This document shows positions 9,539 through 18,689 of a stretch of 64,000 bases of DNA, in pieces. Positions within the stretch are counted from its first letter, which is position 1, and each line of letters begins with the position of its first letter. The notes beneath the pieces are model-generated. The model saw nothing but the letters and a program-made list of their open reading frames with translations. It was not told where the DNA came from and did no database searches. Origin of the DNA: Nitrosomonas sp. Nm84. Lineage in GTDB: Bacteria > Pseudomonadota > Gammaproteobacteria > Burkholderiales > Nitrosomonadaceae. Where the stretch lies: the NCBI RefSeq assembly GCF_003201565.1, contig NZ_QJJP01000001.1, positions 1 to 64,000 on the forward strand. Direction: 5' to 3'. The position numbers were made by a program, and so were the translations under genes.

Positions 9539-10951
9539 TTAGAAGCGAAAAGAAGCCTGGATTGCGTACAGATCCCAATGCTGGCTTAGCGGGCCTTCAC
9601 TTGCTGGATTGTCTAATCTCGAAAGCCATCCGGTTCCATTGACGTGATGGTATTCGGCACGCAACATGAACTCGGGCGTAACGTTCCAGCGCAAACCTAC
9701 CATGATATCCTTGGCAAAACGGGAATGCGCAGGAGCGATCCCGCCAACGTTATGCGCAAACTTGCTGCCATTCCGATCTGATCTATCGGTAAAGAGAGCA
9801 TCATAACGCACAATAGCTTCCCATTTTGGAGTAAAACGATACTCACCTTGAAAGTAATAGCTCTCGCCATAAAAATTTTGGTTATCGAGCAGATGATAAC
9901 CATTTGGCAGTACCAAATTAAAATTATTATCATATTTAAAATGACGAATTGCATACTCAGAGGTCAGCGTCCAGCGTTCCGCGTTATATTGAGCGGAAAA
10001 AATAACCGGAGTGAATTGCAAGGCGCCGGGACCCAACCTATCATTATGGCTGATGCTAGGATCATAGGATGTATTTAACCATATGCCACTGACACCCAGA
10101 CGAAGTCGTTTATCATTCGTTTCAAAAATTGCACGACCAATATACGAAACTTCGCGATTTAATTGTCCTACCCGTACACCTGCAAGCAGCGAACTTTCCG
10201 TATCCCTGTCATTGACGACTGGCAGCGTTACCCCAAATTGGGTAGAAACTGTACCCAAATTGAATAATGTTGTGTCACCGTAGAGCTGCACGGAATCACT
10301 CGAAAGACCTAAATTACGCGTACGATCAAAATAAATCGATTGTGGTAACAGAATGCCCGGACGAGTAAACGCCACATCTCGCGTATCATTATAAAAACCA
10401 AATGGATTCTTCAACCGGCCAACGCGTATACCAAACTGATTCACTTCCTGAGAGAACAGTCGGTAATCCAAAAAGCCATAATCAAGACGTGGCGTGCCGG
10501 TATTTCCTTCACCTGCACGACGGGATAGCACCTGTGCTGATAACTGCAACCTAGGCAATGGCCGTACTGAAGCATTGAGTCCAGCCTCTGTGAGGCCAAA
10601 TCTACCACCATCATCACTGTTGCCAAATACGTCATTATCAGAGGTTAAGATATATGCTTGGCTAGCAAAACCATGAATCTGGAGATCTCCGGGAAGCTCT
10701 GTCGTGCGCCACCAATTTAACGCCGAACTTATCGCACCAGGCTTTTTCTTAGCTTCAGCAGATTCAGTCGCTTGCGCCGGCAACTCTGATGTTTGCAGCC
10801 TAGTGGGCGACTGAATGGATTCGGGTTCCTTCCGCGGTTGATTAGGCTGTTGCGCCTGAGCAGAGAAGCTTCCGATAAGCGATAGCAAAACCAATCGCCT
10901 AACCGTCCATCTCAGTAAGCTACTTAATTTGGAGCACGTTAACATTTTCAC
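9539..10951 (-). CDS. Outer-membrane beta-barrel, porin-like protein
   Basis: A 470-residue protein with an N-terminal signal peptide ending around SFSAQAQ (near residue 33), a Pro/Gln/Ser-rich linker, then many alternating amphipathic strands. It ends in a terminal Phe (QASFRF), the usual recognition signal for the BAM complex. I do not recognise a narrower family; phosphate-selective porins and other short barrels look like this. Its start overlaps the preceding binding-protein gene by 32 bp, and a second ATG two codons in is an alternative start. It is followed after 36 bp by the GGDEF/EAL gene, so the three are probably one operon. Confidence 0.75.
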   Translation of the reverse strand: MKMLTCSKLSSLLRWTVRRLVLLSLIGSFSAQAQQPNQPRKEPESIQSPTRLQTSELPAQATESAEAKKKPGAISSALNWWRTTELPGDLQIHGFASQAYILTSDNDVFGNSDDGGRFGLTEAGLNASVRPLPRLQLSAQVLSRRAGEGNTGTPRLDYGFLDYRLFSQEVNQFGIRVGRLKNPFGFYNDTRDVAFTRPGILLPQSIYFDRTRNLGLSSDSVQLYGDTTLFNLGTVSTQFGVTLPVVNDRDTESSLLAGVRVGQLNREVSYIGRAIFETNDKRLRLGVSGIWLNTSYDPSISHNDRLGPGALQFTPVIFSAQYNAERWTLTSEYAIRHFKYDNNFNLVLPNGYHLLDNQNFYGESYYFQGEYRFTPKWEAIVRYDALFTDRSDRNGSKFAHNVGGIAPAHSRFAKDIMVGLRWNVTPEFMLRAEYHHVNGTGWLSRLDNPASEGPLSQHWDLYAIQASFRF

Positions 10952-11405
10952 TAATATTTGCTCTCCATAAATAACCTATCGCTCCAGGTGTACTAGCAAC
11001 CTTGGCAAGCATTTCTTCACTTGAATTTACTTTGATGGGTGCTTGACCAGTCCCTGAAAATACCAGCCGGTCCCACATGGACCTTAATTGATAAGGAAAT
11101 ACGTTTAATTTTTCCTTGGAAAAACTTTGATGCAGTTGATCATCATCGGGTAGTACAAAAACCCTGATTTTAGTTCCATCAGGCCAAGTTTTTAAATGCA
11201 TACTGAAGATAGAACGTAACGAATTCACCGAGAGCACTTTCTCGCCGACTCCTGGATAAGTAACAATCGCATAATCATTATCCGCCCGGACTTCGGTCTT
11301 TACACATAACACGCATATTAATAAAACGTAATAGAAATATGCCTTAACCCTAGGCAAACAATATCTTGAAAATTGTATTCGTATTAAGAATTGAAGTAGA
11401 TTCAA
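10920..11405 (-). CDS. Small PstS-like periplasmic binding-domain protein
   Basis: A 161-residue protein with a hydrophobic N-terminal segment (about 24-37, followed by VRADN) consistent with a signal peptide or anchor. The mature part resembles the short single-domain phosphate-binding-like proteins of the PBP superfamily: VNSLRSIFSMHLKTWPDGTKI near 60, a DDQLHQSF segment and a final TPGAIGYLW stretch near 144. It is roughly half the length of true PstS, and no pstCAB genes are nearby, so phosphate uptake is unlikely. Its location ahead of a barrel gene and a c-di-GMP enzyme suggests ligand sensing at the envelope. The fold is fairly clear; the ligand is not. Confidence 0.7.
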   Translation of the reverse strand: MNLLQFLIRIQFSRYCLPRVKAYFYYVLLICVLCVKTEVRADNDYAIVTYPGVGEKVLSVNSLRSIFSMHLKTWPDGTKIRVFVLPDDDQLHQSFSKEKLNVFPYQLRSMWDRLVFSGTGQAPIKVNSSEEMLAKVASTPGAIGYLWRANISENVNVLQIK

Positions 11406-11431
11406 AAAATAAGTTCCTAATTCAATACTTT

Positions 11432-12223
11432 TTATGGGTTGGTGAGAACGAATTGATTATATTTGCCATAATCTGTCACAACTTCCCAAGCATCGTGATG
11501 CTCTTTGTACATTCTGTTTAATACGTCGCCTATCTTTGCGAAATAAGGTCGACGCTGGCCGTGATATTCGACAAGGGGGCCAATTGCATTTAATTCCAAA
11601 CCATAATAGCCTAGTAGTCTATTTAAAGCAGGATCCATAACTGACAACCAAATATTGATTTTCTGTTCAGCGCTTAAACGCACGATACCTGCTGCAAGTA
11701 ATAAGGCTAGAGGAGGCGTTAACCGACGGTCTCGACGGTCTGCGGATCGCCTTTCTCTGATATCCGTATTTCCTTCTTTATTCTCTGTTTTTTCTACTCT
11801 ACGATCAATTTCGTCTATATTGCGATCTCCTCTTCGCCGCTGAAACTGACTCGTAATAACAAAACGAGAAATTTCACCAGCTTGATGCCGTGGTAATGTT
11901 TTAATATCGCAGAGTGTTGGATCTAATTGACCATACAATTCAATCGGAAATAATTTCTCGGGTTGTATCGGATTCGGGATTATCAAACGCACCGTACCAA
12001 TAAAATTTCCAGATGGCAGGTGCCGCAAAAGAACATGAAGAGAATGATTGTCATAATCGTCTTTTTCCAATTCATCCGGATAAAGTGATGCATCAAATCC
12101 GGGGAGACGTTGTTCGATACACAATACTTGATAGCGAAGTTTATAGGCACTCTCAAGTAACTCAGGCGTATCAACTACCACAACTTCAAAATATTTCTGG
12201 AAGTTTAAATATAAATCATTCAT
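11432..12223 (-). CDS. PEP-CTERM/exosortase system-associated acyltransferase
   Basis: A 263-residue protein of the GNAT-like N-acyl amino acid synthase/autoinducer-synthase fold. Features are LRYQVLCIEQRLPGF near residue 28, a GTVRLI core strand near 76, the AGEISRFVI strand near 115, and LNRLLGYYGLEL near 201. This layout matches the TIGR03694 family found with exosortase-A loci. Between the conserved strands is an insertion of about 40 residues (about 128-167) rich in Arg, Asp and Glu (RRRGD, RRSADRRDRR). It lies near the PLP decarboxylase and acyl-CoA ligase genes of the same system, separated by 452 bp. The acyl acceptor is unknown. Confidence 0.82.
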   Translation of the reverse strand: MNDLYLNFQKYFEVVVVDTPELLESAYKLRYQVLCIEQRLPGFDASLYPDELEKDDYDNHSLHVLLRHLPSGNFIGTVRLIIPNPIQPEKLFPIELYGQLDPTLCDIKTLPRHQAGEISRFVITSQFQRRRGDRNIDEIDRRVEKTENKEGNTDIRERRSADRRDRRLTPPLALLLAAGIVRLSAEQKINIWLSVMDPALNRLLGYYGLELNAIGPLVEYHGQRRPYFAKIGDVLNRMYKEHHDAWEVVTDYGKYNQFVLTNP

Positions 12224-12675
12224 AGAATCACCCAGTTTAGCTCTGCAACAATAAAATCTCTATTTGAACAATCACTCCAAGCGCATTCTCTCATCAAAAA
12301 ACAAGAATTGCAGCCAGTTACTTATGCACAGCAGAAATATAAACTAGACCACTTTTATTACATGTATGAATAAACATAAAAACATTGCCCTATTTCTTCT
12401 TCTCATTGGAGTTTCTTTCCTTGCCATTCCATATTGCCAGAAAGTTAATTCCATGGTCGAATAAATACTTTTCCATTCAATAACTAATGCAGACTAATTA
12501 TATTAGTCATTTAAGGTGAATATTCAACTGATCATTATTAATTAGTAGAAAGAATTACAACAAAAATGCAAATCTGTACACAATAAACAACACATACCCT
12601 GAAACACTTGATCGTGATTGAATCAGAGGTACCGCACAATATTTGATAGAAACCTATCATTCATAGCGCAACAGA
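12224..12675. other. AT-rich gap inside the exosortase-associated cluster
   Basis: 452 bp between the acyltransferase and decarboxylase genes, both on the minus strand. The only open frame of note is a 32-codon plus-strand frame at 12366-12464, listed separately. No terminator or known RNA is visible. The acyltransferase promoter should lie here. Confidence 0.4.
12366..12464 (+). CDS. Possible 32-residue single-helix membrane peptide
   Basis: The frame starts MNKHKN, is followed by a hydrophobic run (about residues 7-23, IALFLLLIGVSFLAIPY) and ends KVNSMVE. The positive start and single helix look like a small membrane protein. Against it: no Shine-Dalgarno sequence is visible upstream, and the strand is opposite to its neighbours. 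I cannot name a family. Chance is a real possibility. Confidence 0.18.
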   Translation: MNKHKNIALFLLLIGVSFLAIPYCQKVNSMVE

Positions 12676-13911
12676 CTACACCAACACTTCCATTGGCACT
12701 GGGTGATTAAGAAATGCAGTTGGACTAGCTGTCAAGCCATAAGCGCCTGACTGTAATACAACAACCAGATCACCCACCGAGGCTTTAGTGATCTGCATCT
12801 GCTCTGCCAGGATATCCAATGGCGTGCACAGCGGTCCTACGATTGAGACAATCTCCTTTTCAGCGCTTTGCACCTTATTTCCGATGATAACAGGATAATT
12901 TTTTCGAACCACTTGACCAAAGTTACCCGAAGCAGCCAAGTGATGATGCAAACCGCCATCGGTCACCAAAAAAACCTGCTCGCGCGATAACTTCCGTTCC
13001 AGAATACGGCAGACATAAATCCCCGCTTCCGCCACCATATATCGTCCCAATTCAATCGCAATCCGGGTGTCCGGCAATTGCCGTTTTACTTCCGGCATCA
13101 GACGCTGCAAATTCTCACCAATGGCAGGCAGATCCAGTGCTTGGTTTCCAGGAAAATAGGGAACGCCAAAACCGCCGCCGATATTTAGCAAGCGCACGGC
13201 TGATGGCGCATGCTCAGCAACTCTGACAGCAAGCTCAAAAGTTTTTGCATGCGCCTCACCAATCGCTGCTGCATTCAAGTTCTGAGAACCGCTAAAAATA
13301 TGAAAACCAACAAAATCTAATCCCATCGCACCTAATCGCATGAGCATATCAGGTACGCGCTCGGCATCTACACCAAATGGCTTAGACCCACCACCCATTT
13401 TCATTCCGGAAGATCTGAGTTCAAAGTCTGGGTTAACGCGGATCGCCACTTTTGGAGTGATGCCTAAGCTTTCGCCCGTTTGCGCGATCAATTCCAATTC
13501 CTGCGCGGATTCGACATTCAAAACAACACCGGCAGCGATAGCGCTGCTCAGTTCATGCATTTTTTTTCCTGGTCCGGCAAAACTGATGCTACCCGGCGGC
13601 AGAATTGTATCCAATGCAATTTTCATTTCCCCGACGGAAGCGACATCCATGCCATCCACCAGTCCCGCCAAGTGCTGCACCACTGCCGGCATAGGATTAG
13701 CTTTCATCGCGTAATGCAACAGAATCTCCGGCGGCAAATGCCGACGCAACAAGGCAATCCGCTCGGTGATTTTTTGCCGGTCATAGGCATAAAAAGGCGT
13801 AGTGCCTACTCGCTGCGCCAATCGGGTCAGCGCAACACCGCCTATATACAGGCAATCATTTCGTATCGGAAATTGCACAAACGGGGCATGTTTTGGGAGT
13901 GAATCACGCAT
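12676..13911 (-). CDS. PLP-dependent decarboxylase, exosortase A system-associated
   Basis: A 411-residue fold-type III (alanine-racemase/LysA-like) enzyme. The PLP lysine is in HYAMKANPMPAV (near residue 69), and the glycine-rich phosphate-binding loop is NIGGGFGVPY near 245. The C-terminal domain has the GPLCTPLD and SGAYG elements typical of diaminopimelate and ornithine decarboxylase relatives. The family matches TIGR03099, which co-occurs with exosortase A (EpsH) loci and PEP-CTERM proteins. It overlaps the upstream acyl-CoA ligase gene by 8 bp, so the two are co-translated. The substrate is unproven; diaminopimelate decarboxylation for lysine synthesis is the main alternative, but the context favours the exosortase role. 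Confidence 0.85.
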   Translation of the reverse strand: MRDSLPKHAPFVQFPIRNDCLYIGGVALTRLAQRVGTTPFYAYDRQKITERIALLRRHLPPEILLHYAMKANPMPAVVQHLAGLVDGMDVASVGEMKIALDTILPPGSISFAGPGKKMHELSSAIAAGVVLNVESAQELELIAQTGESLGITPKVAIRVNPDFELRSSGMKMGGGSKPFGVDAERVPDMLMRLGAMGLDFVGFHIFSGSQNLNAAAIGEAHAKTFELAVRVAEHAPSAVRLLNIGGGFGVPYFPGNQALDLPAIGENLQRLMPEVKRQLPDTRIAIELGRYMVAEAGIYVCRILERKLSREQVFLVTDGGLHHHLAASGNFGQVVRKNYPVIIGNKVQSAEKEIVSIVGPLCTPLDILAEQMQITKASVGDLVVVLQSGAYGLTASPTAFLNHPVPMEVLV

Positions 13912-15496
13912 TGTCTTTGATATGCTCCGTAAATAAATGTCGCATTTCCTGTAACAATAACTTGCGGTCTATTTTACCGTTCGGGTTGCGTGGCAAATCA
14001 CCTTCACGCACATCAATATGATGCGGCAACATATAAGCAGGCAAGCAATGTTTGCATGCCGCCATCAAAGTATCGATATCCACCGTAATATCATTGCGTG
14101 CGACAACAATCACGACAATCGCTTGTCCCAGCACGGCATGCGGAACACCCAGAGCAACCGCTTCTATGACACATTCCGTTGCATAAATAACTTCTTCTAT
14201 TTCTGTCGGGCTGACCCGATAACCCGAGGTCTTGATCATCTCATCACGACGTTCAATAAAATACAAAAATCCCTCATCATCCATGCGTACGGTATCACCC
14301 GACCATGCCGCGATTTCGGCAATAGACAATCCGGCTTGCGCCTTGATCGGTTTAAAACGCATTGCCGTTTTTTCGATATCATTCCAATAACCCAGCGACA
14401 CTAAAACACCCCGGTGCACCAATTCGCCGGGCTCACCCGGCACGCAGTGCGAGCCATCTTCACGTAATACCAGTATCTCCGCATTCGGTATCGCTTTACC
14501 CATAGAATCAGGATGCCGGTCGATTTCCTCCGGCGCCAGATAGGTGGAACGAAAAGCTTCGGTAAAACCATACATCAGGAAAATTTGTGTAGCCGGCAAT
14601 GCGATACGTAACTGATTTAATGTCGTACCCGGCATGGCACCACCCGAACTGGTGATATAGCGCAATGATGATATCTCCCCCCAATTCAGTTGTGCCAATT
14701 GGATCCATAGCGGCGGCACTGCTGCAAGGCCAGTGATTTGTTGTTCTTTTATTGTATTGATAATGTCGCGCGGCAACAGATAATTCATTAGAATATTCGT
14801 TGCACCCACATAAAAAGCCGTTGTTAGTTGACTCAATCCATAATCGAAGCTCAGCGGCAGTACAGTCAGAATGCGATCATCCGGTCGGTTCCGCAAATAC
14901 TGCGCGACACTTTTTGCACCGGCCACCAGATTACGATGCGAAAGTACAACTCCTTTGGGTTTACCGGTGCTGCCTGAAGTATAAATAATCGCAGCCATAT
15001 CGCTATCGATTGTGCAGACTGATGCTGCGATTTTGTGCGCAGCATCAATTGTTCTCCAGTCGACGATGAGAAATCCGACAATGGTTGGCAAATCGTCTTT
15101 GGCATCCGTCACGACAATCGTATGCAAATCATGGCAAAACAGCAAAACCGCTTGCAATACCTTCAAGCGTTCCCGCGAGGTAATCAGTATTCTCACATTG
15201 CAATCCGTCAGGATATAAGCCACCTGCTCAGGTTTCAATACCGGATTGACCGGCACAAACACGCCACCTGCCGCCGCTGCAGCAAATAGCGCAATCACCG
15301 TCTCAAAACGTTTCTCAAGATAAACAGCGACACGCTCACCACGATTTAATCCCAATGCATGTAAACCACTTGCTTTTGCTGCAACTTCTTCAGCCAAAGT
15401 TGCATAGCACATATGTTGACCTTGATATGACAAGGCCTCAGCAGCAGGCAGTCGCTCAGCAGTTGTAAAAATTAGATCATGGATTAAGTCAGTCAT
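13904..15496 (-). CDS. Acyl-CoA ligase (AMP-forming), exosortase A system-associated
   Basis: A 530-residue adenylate-forming enzyme of the ANL superfamily. The P-loop-like motif YTSGSTGKPKG is near residue 172, the A5 motif MYGFTEAFRSTYL near 310, the W-SGDTVRMDDEG motif near 402, and the catalytic C-terminal lysine in NPNGKIDRKLL near 510. Length and gene partner match TIGR03098, the ligase of exosortase-A loci. It is the first gene of a two-gene minus-strand operon with the PLP decarboxylase, and it is divergent from gltX. The pair could activate and load an acid onto an amine, an inference shared by the family and untested. Confidence 0.85.
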   Translation of the reverse strand: MTDLIHDLIFTTAERLPAAEALSYQGQHMCYATLAEEVAAKASGLHALGLNRGERVAVYLEKRFETVIALFAAAAAGGVFVPVNPVLKPEQVAYILTDCNVRILITSRERLKVLQAVLLFCHDLHTIVVTDAKDDLPTIVGFLIVDWRTIDAAHKIAASVCTIDSDMAAIIYTSGSTGKPKGVVLSHRNLVAGAKSVAQYLRNRPDDRILTVLPLSFDYGLSQLTTAFYVGATNILMNYLLPRDIINTIKEQQITGLAAVPPLWIQLAQLNWGEISSLRYITSSGGAMPGTTLNQLRIALPATQIFLMYGFTEAFRSTYLAPEEIDRHPDSMGKAIPNAEILVLREDGSHCVPGEPGELVHRGVLVSLGYWNDIEKTAMRFKPIKAQAGLSIAEIAAWSGDTVRMDDEGFLYFIERRDEMIKTSGYRVSPTEIEEVIYATECVIEAVALGVPHAVLGQAIVVIVVARNDITVDIDTLMAACKHCLPAYMLPHHIDVREGDLPRNPNGKIDRKLLLQEMRHLFTEHIKDNA

Positions 15497-15684
15497 TGAT
15501 AAAGCAGATCACCGTTATATACATGGAAAAATCAACCGGAGTGAAATTATTAACAATTATAGTCAGCTTTGAATAGTATCCTTTAGCCATTAATACAACA
15601 TCAAATGATGATGAACACCGCCTCTGCAGAATCGCGTAAACTATCGTTTTTCTTCAGCTCGGCATAATAGTTGACACAATAATC

Positions 15685-17079
15685 ATGATGGTACGTACAC
15701 GATTTGCACCCAGTCCAACCGGTTATCTTCACATTGGCGGCGCACGCACCGCACTTTTTTCCTGGGCTTACGCGCGTCGGCATGGCGGCAAGTTTATTCT
15801 ACGCATTGAAGATACTGATCAAGAACGCTCAACTCAGCAATCCACACAGGCAATTCTTGATGGCATGGCATGGCTGGGGCTGGAATATGACGAAGGTCCA
15901 TTCTATCAAATGCAACGATTACAGCGCTACCACGAAGTCGCCGAGCAATTATTACGAAATAATCAGGCTTATCATTGCTATGCGACTAAAGAAGAACTCG
16001 ATGACATGCGTGAGCGACAATTAGCTGCAGGCTTAAAGCCGAGATACGATGGCCGCTGGCGTGACTCAACACAAACACCACCTGCTGGAGTAAAACCGGT
16101 CATTCGGTTCAAAAACCCATTAGAAGGCTATGTTACGTTCAATGACCAGATCAAGGGCCGCATCAGTGTTGCCAATCATGAACTCGATGACTTGGTACTG
16201 TTACGAAGTGATGGAATCCCTACGTATAATTACAGCGTTGTACTTGACGATCTCGATATGAATATCAGTCATGTCATACGAGGCGATGATCACGTTAATA
16301 ATACGCCACGACAGATCAATATTCTCAAAGCACTCAATGCATCGTTGCCAGAATATGCACACGTTCCCATGATCCTAGGTTCCAATGGTGAACGTTTATC
16401 CAAGCGCCACGGTGCCGTCTCAGTGACTCAATATCGTGATGATGGCTATTTACCGGAAGCTTTATTGAATTACCTGGCAAGGCTTGGCTGGTCACATGGC
16501 GATGAAGAAATATTCAGCCGGGAAGAATTGATCGAATGGTTTGATTTATCATCAATTAGTCGCTCCCCTGCGAAATTCAACCCAGAGAAACTGCATTGGA
16601 TTAATCAGCAATATCTTAAAAAAACTGATAACTCACGTTTGGCTCAATTGGTCGTGCCCTTCCTTAATAAAGATAATTGTCATGTTTCTGGTGGCCCCAA
16701 TTTGACGCATGTTGTCAATTTATTAAAAGAAAGAGTGAATACCATCGAAGAATTGGCAAACGCAGCAGTTTACTTTTATCGTCCACTAGACCCAACCGAT
16801 GAACTGAAAGCGCAATACCTTAATTCGGAAACAAAATCTCTTTTAGCTGATTTAATTGAGAAACTGAATCATATTGAATGGACGCGCGAATCAATTCATC
16901 ATGAAATAAAAACAGCAGCCAAGAATCATGATGTTAAGTTGCCGAAGATCGCAATGCCGCTGAGGGTGATGGTAACCGGAGAAGTACACACTCCTTCAAT
17001 TGATGCAGTATTGGAACTACTGGGCCGTGAAGAAACACTTGCTCGTATCAATAATCGTCTCAGCAAATTTCCAGATTGA
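15685..17079 (+). CDS. gltX: Glutamyl-tRNA synthetase
   Basis: A 464-residue class I synthetase that charges tRNA-Glu. The HIGH-type motif is PTGYLHIGGARTAL near residue 10 and the KMSKS-type motif is RLSKRHG near 240, with the Rossmann fold between them and an alpha-helical anticodon-binding domain after about 320. Length and motif placement match bacterial GltX. Two ATGs in a row begin the frame (15685 and 15688), so the start may be one codon later. Its transcription unit lies just upstream of tRNA-Ala and tRNA-Glu; the tRNAs have their own promoter inside or just after the end of this gene. Confidence 0.97.
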   Translation: MMVRTRFAPSPTGYLHIGGARTALFSWAYARRHGGKFILRIEDTDQERSTQQSTQAILDGMAWLGLEYDEGPFYQMQRLQRYHEVAEQLLRNNQAYHCYATKEELDDMRERQLAAGLKPRYDGRWRDSTQTPPAGVKPVIRFKNPLEGYVTFNDQIKGRISVANHELDDLVLLRSDGIPTYNYSVVLDDLDMNISHVIRGDDHVNNTPRQINILKALNASLPEYAHVPMILGSNGERLSKRHGAVSVTQYRDDGYLPEALLNYLARLGWSHGDEEIFSREELIEWFDLSSISRSPAKFNPEKLHWINQQYLKKTDNSRLAQLVVPFLNKDNCHVSGGPNLTHVVNLLKERVNTIEELANAAVYFYRPLDPTDELKAQYLNSETKSLLADLIEKLNHIEWTRESIHHEIKTAAKNHDVKLPKIAMPLRVMVTGEVHTPSIDAVLELLGREETLARINNRLSKFPD

Positions 17080-17086
17080 TCTTTTC

Positions 17087-17115
17087 TTTACAATAAATCA
17101 TGGCATCAGTATAAT
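17087..17115 (+). promoter_or_regulatory. Sigma-70 promoter for the tRNA-Ala/tRNA-Glu unit
   Basis: A TTTACA -35 box (17087-17092) and a perfect TATAAT -10 box (17110-17115) are separated by 17 bp. Initiation would fall near 17122, about 11 bases before mature tRNA-Ala. The -35 box starts 8 bases after the gltX stop. Confidence 0.7.
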
Positions 17116-17132
17116 CGCTGTTCCTTTGATTA

Positions 17133-17208
<76 letters not shown>

Positions 17209-17252
17209 GTTTATCATTGCTAGTGAAGCTATAACGATATAAACATGAATTA

Positions 17253-17328
17253 GTCCCCATCGTCTAGAGGCCTAGGACATCGCCCTTTCACGGCGGTAAC
17301 ACGAGTTCGAATCTCGTTGGGGACGCCA
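17253..17328 (+). tRNA. tRNA-Glu (anticodon TTC)
   Basis: A 76-nt cloverleaf with the usual tRNA-Glu start GTCCCCATCGTCTAGAGG, anticodon loop CTTTCAC (TTC), T-arm GAGTTCGAATCTC and encoded CCA. It lies 44 bp after tRNA-Ala and is probably co-transcribed. The 3' end of this gene borders a zone of decayed mobile elements, which fits its common use as an integration target. Confidence 0.97.
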
Positions 17329-17681
17329 ATAAAAACAAGGAGTTATAAAAAATTTATATCTTTTTTGTTTCCCATGCGTAATCCGTGCGTAATCTATGAA
17401 GGCAAAAGTTCATGCCTTCAAAATCGAAACTAGCGTAAAAATAATCAAAATTTTTAAAATAAATTGGGATTAATGGCGAAAATTGTCGCTGTCAATGTGG
17501 GCAATGCAAAACTTGCCTACAATCCATCCAATCCTCGCCTCCGTCAGTACAAACGATATATTACCTATAAATAGAACACGACTAAGTTCCAGCCCTGCTT
17601 GTTACACCTTGGTGTATAAAGCTGATACCTGGATTTTAGCCATGTTTTTTCCAATTATTACTTAGATATAATTGACTGAAT
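17329..17681. other. Gene-free stretch at the edge of a mobile-element graveyard
   Basis: No convincing gene. Two very short frames are present (25 codons from 17395 and 33 codons from 17474, starting MAKIVAVNVGNAK); neither has a recognisable family. No copy of the tRNA-Glu 3' end could be found as an attachment repeat further downstream in the window. Confidence 0.4.
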
Positions 17682-18480
17682 TCAATCCGGTATATCCAAA
17701 ATCCTGGTTTTCAGAACTGTATACTTTTCTCTTTGCGGATGATCTGCAGTAGAAGTGGCCTCACTGGATTGGACAGTTTTTTGCATTGCAGGCAGGTTAT
17801 TGAAGTAGAACTCATTTGGTGTTTTGTCGTCAAACGCGGTGTAAGGTCTGTTTTGGTTGTAGAACACGAAATATTTCTCTAGGCCTTGTTTTGCATCACA
17901 TACGCTGTCGTAGGCGTGCAGATATACCTCTTCGTATTTAACGCTCTTCCAAAGCCGTTCGACAAATACATTATCACGCCAGCTATCCTTGCCGTCCATA
18001 CTGACCTGAGTACCGTTATCCTTTAGCAGCCCGGTGAATTCCAAGCTGGTGAATCGGCAACCTTGGTCAGTATTGAAAATATTCGGTTTGCCATGCATGT
18101 TTATGGCTTCTTGCACAGATTCAATGCAGAAGTCGACAGTCAGGGTGTTAGATAATCGCCATGACAGCACCCGACGGCTTGCTCAGTCGATACGGCGAAC
18201 AGATAAACGAAGCCACGTTTCATTGGAATGTACGTGATATCTGCTGCCCAGGCATGGGAGCGGGTGATGGACAAATTGCGTAACCGATGCGGATAGACTG
18301 GATACGCCTGATACCGCTTGCTGGTGCTGGGCTTGCGGTAGATTGCGTGAATTCCATTCGCTTCATCAGCGTGGATACACGACGCTGGCCGAATAAACTT
18401 CCTTCACGTTTGAGCATTTTGGCCCCTGCAAAGGGATGGTTCAGAAGCAATTCGTCTATCCGGCGCATCAGTGCAAGCAC
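17682..18480 (-). pseudogene. Decayed IS3-family transposase (OrfB)
   Basis: The minus strand carries a rve-type DDE transposase spread over three frames. The first part (18480 downward) starts MLALMRRIDELLLNHPFAGAK and runs to STLMKRM. After a one-base loss the second frame reads GIHAIYRKPSTSKRYQAYP and on to AADITYIPMKRGFVYLFAV, which includes the first catalytic Asp. A second lesion plus a TGA in place of Trp (ID*ASRRVLSW) leads to the third frame (18170-17682) with NTDQGCRFTS and DNVFVERLWKS, which hold the second Asp and the Glu. A few residues also seem lost near KMLKREG. OrfA is absent. The element is inactive. Confidence 0.88.
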
Positions 18481-18502
18481 TTGTGCTGAGAGTTTCTTTG
18501 TT

Positions 18503-18689
18503 CGTCATGCCTATTTTCTTGGGGCAAACGATCCATACAAATCGCTGAAAACCACACTAAAAGCCGAGATCAATCAGGAAGCTTGGAATTCGCTGAACAG
18601 TACAATATATCCCGGCCTTTTGATAAGCCCAAAAAGGACGCATCTCCGTGAAGGTTATCAATCACCTGGGCGATGAGGTGATGAATGTA
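18503..18689 (+). pseudogene. 3' remnant of a probable adenine-specific DNA methyltransferase
   Basis: Joined over three frames the plus strand reads YFLGANDPYKSLKTTLKAEI, then NQEAWNSLNSTI, SRPFDKPKK, and GRISVKVINHLGDEVM. This resembles, from memory, the C-terminal end of Mod-type (type III-like) DNA methyltransferases, which finish with a VKVINH.GDEV segment. A two-base insertion after NSTI and a one-base loss in the A-run near 18640 break the frame. The homology stops abruptly at about 18689, where the IS200-type remnant begins. Only about 60 codons survive, so the family call is tentative. Confidence 0.4.

Noticed and set aside
10920-11405. True phosphate-binding protein PstS
   Set aside because: It is about half the usual length and no pst transporter genes are near; only the fold similarity was kept.
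17395-17572. Short frames after tRNA-Glu that might be an integrase remnant
   Set aside because: No integrase motif can be recognised in any frame, and no attachment repeat of the tRNA 3' end was found.
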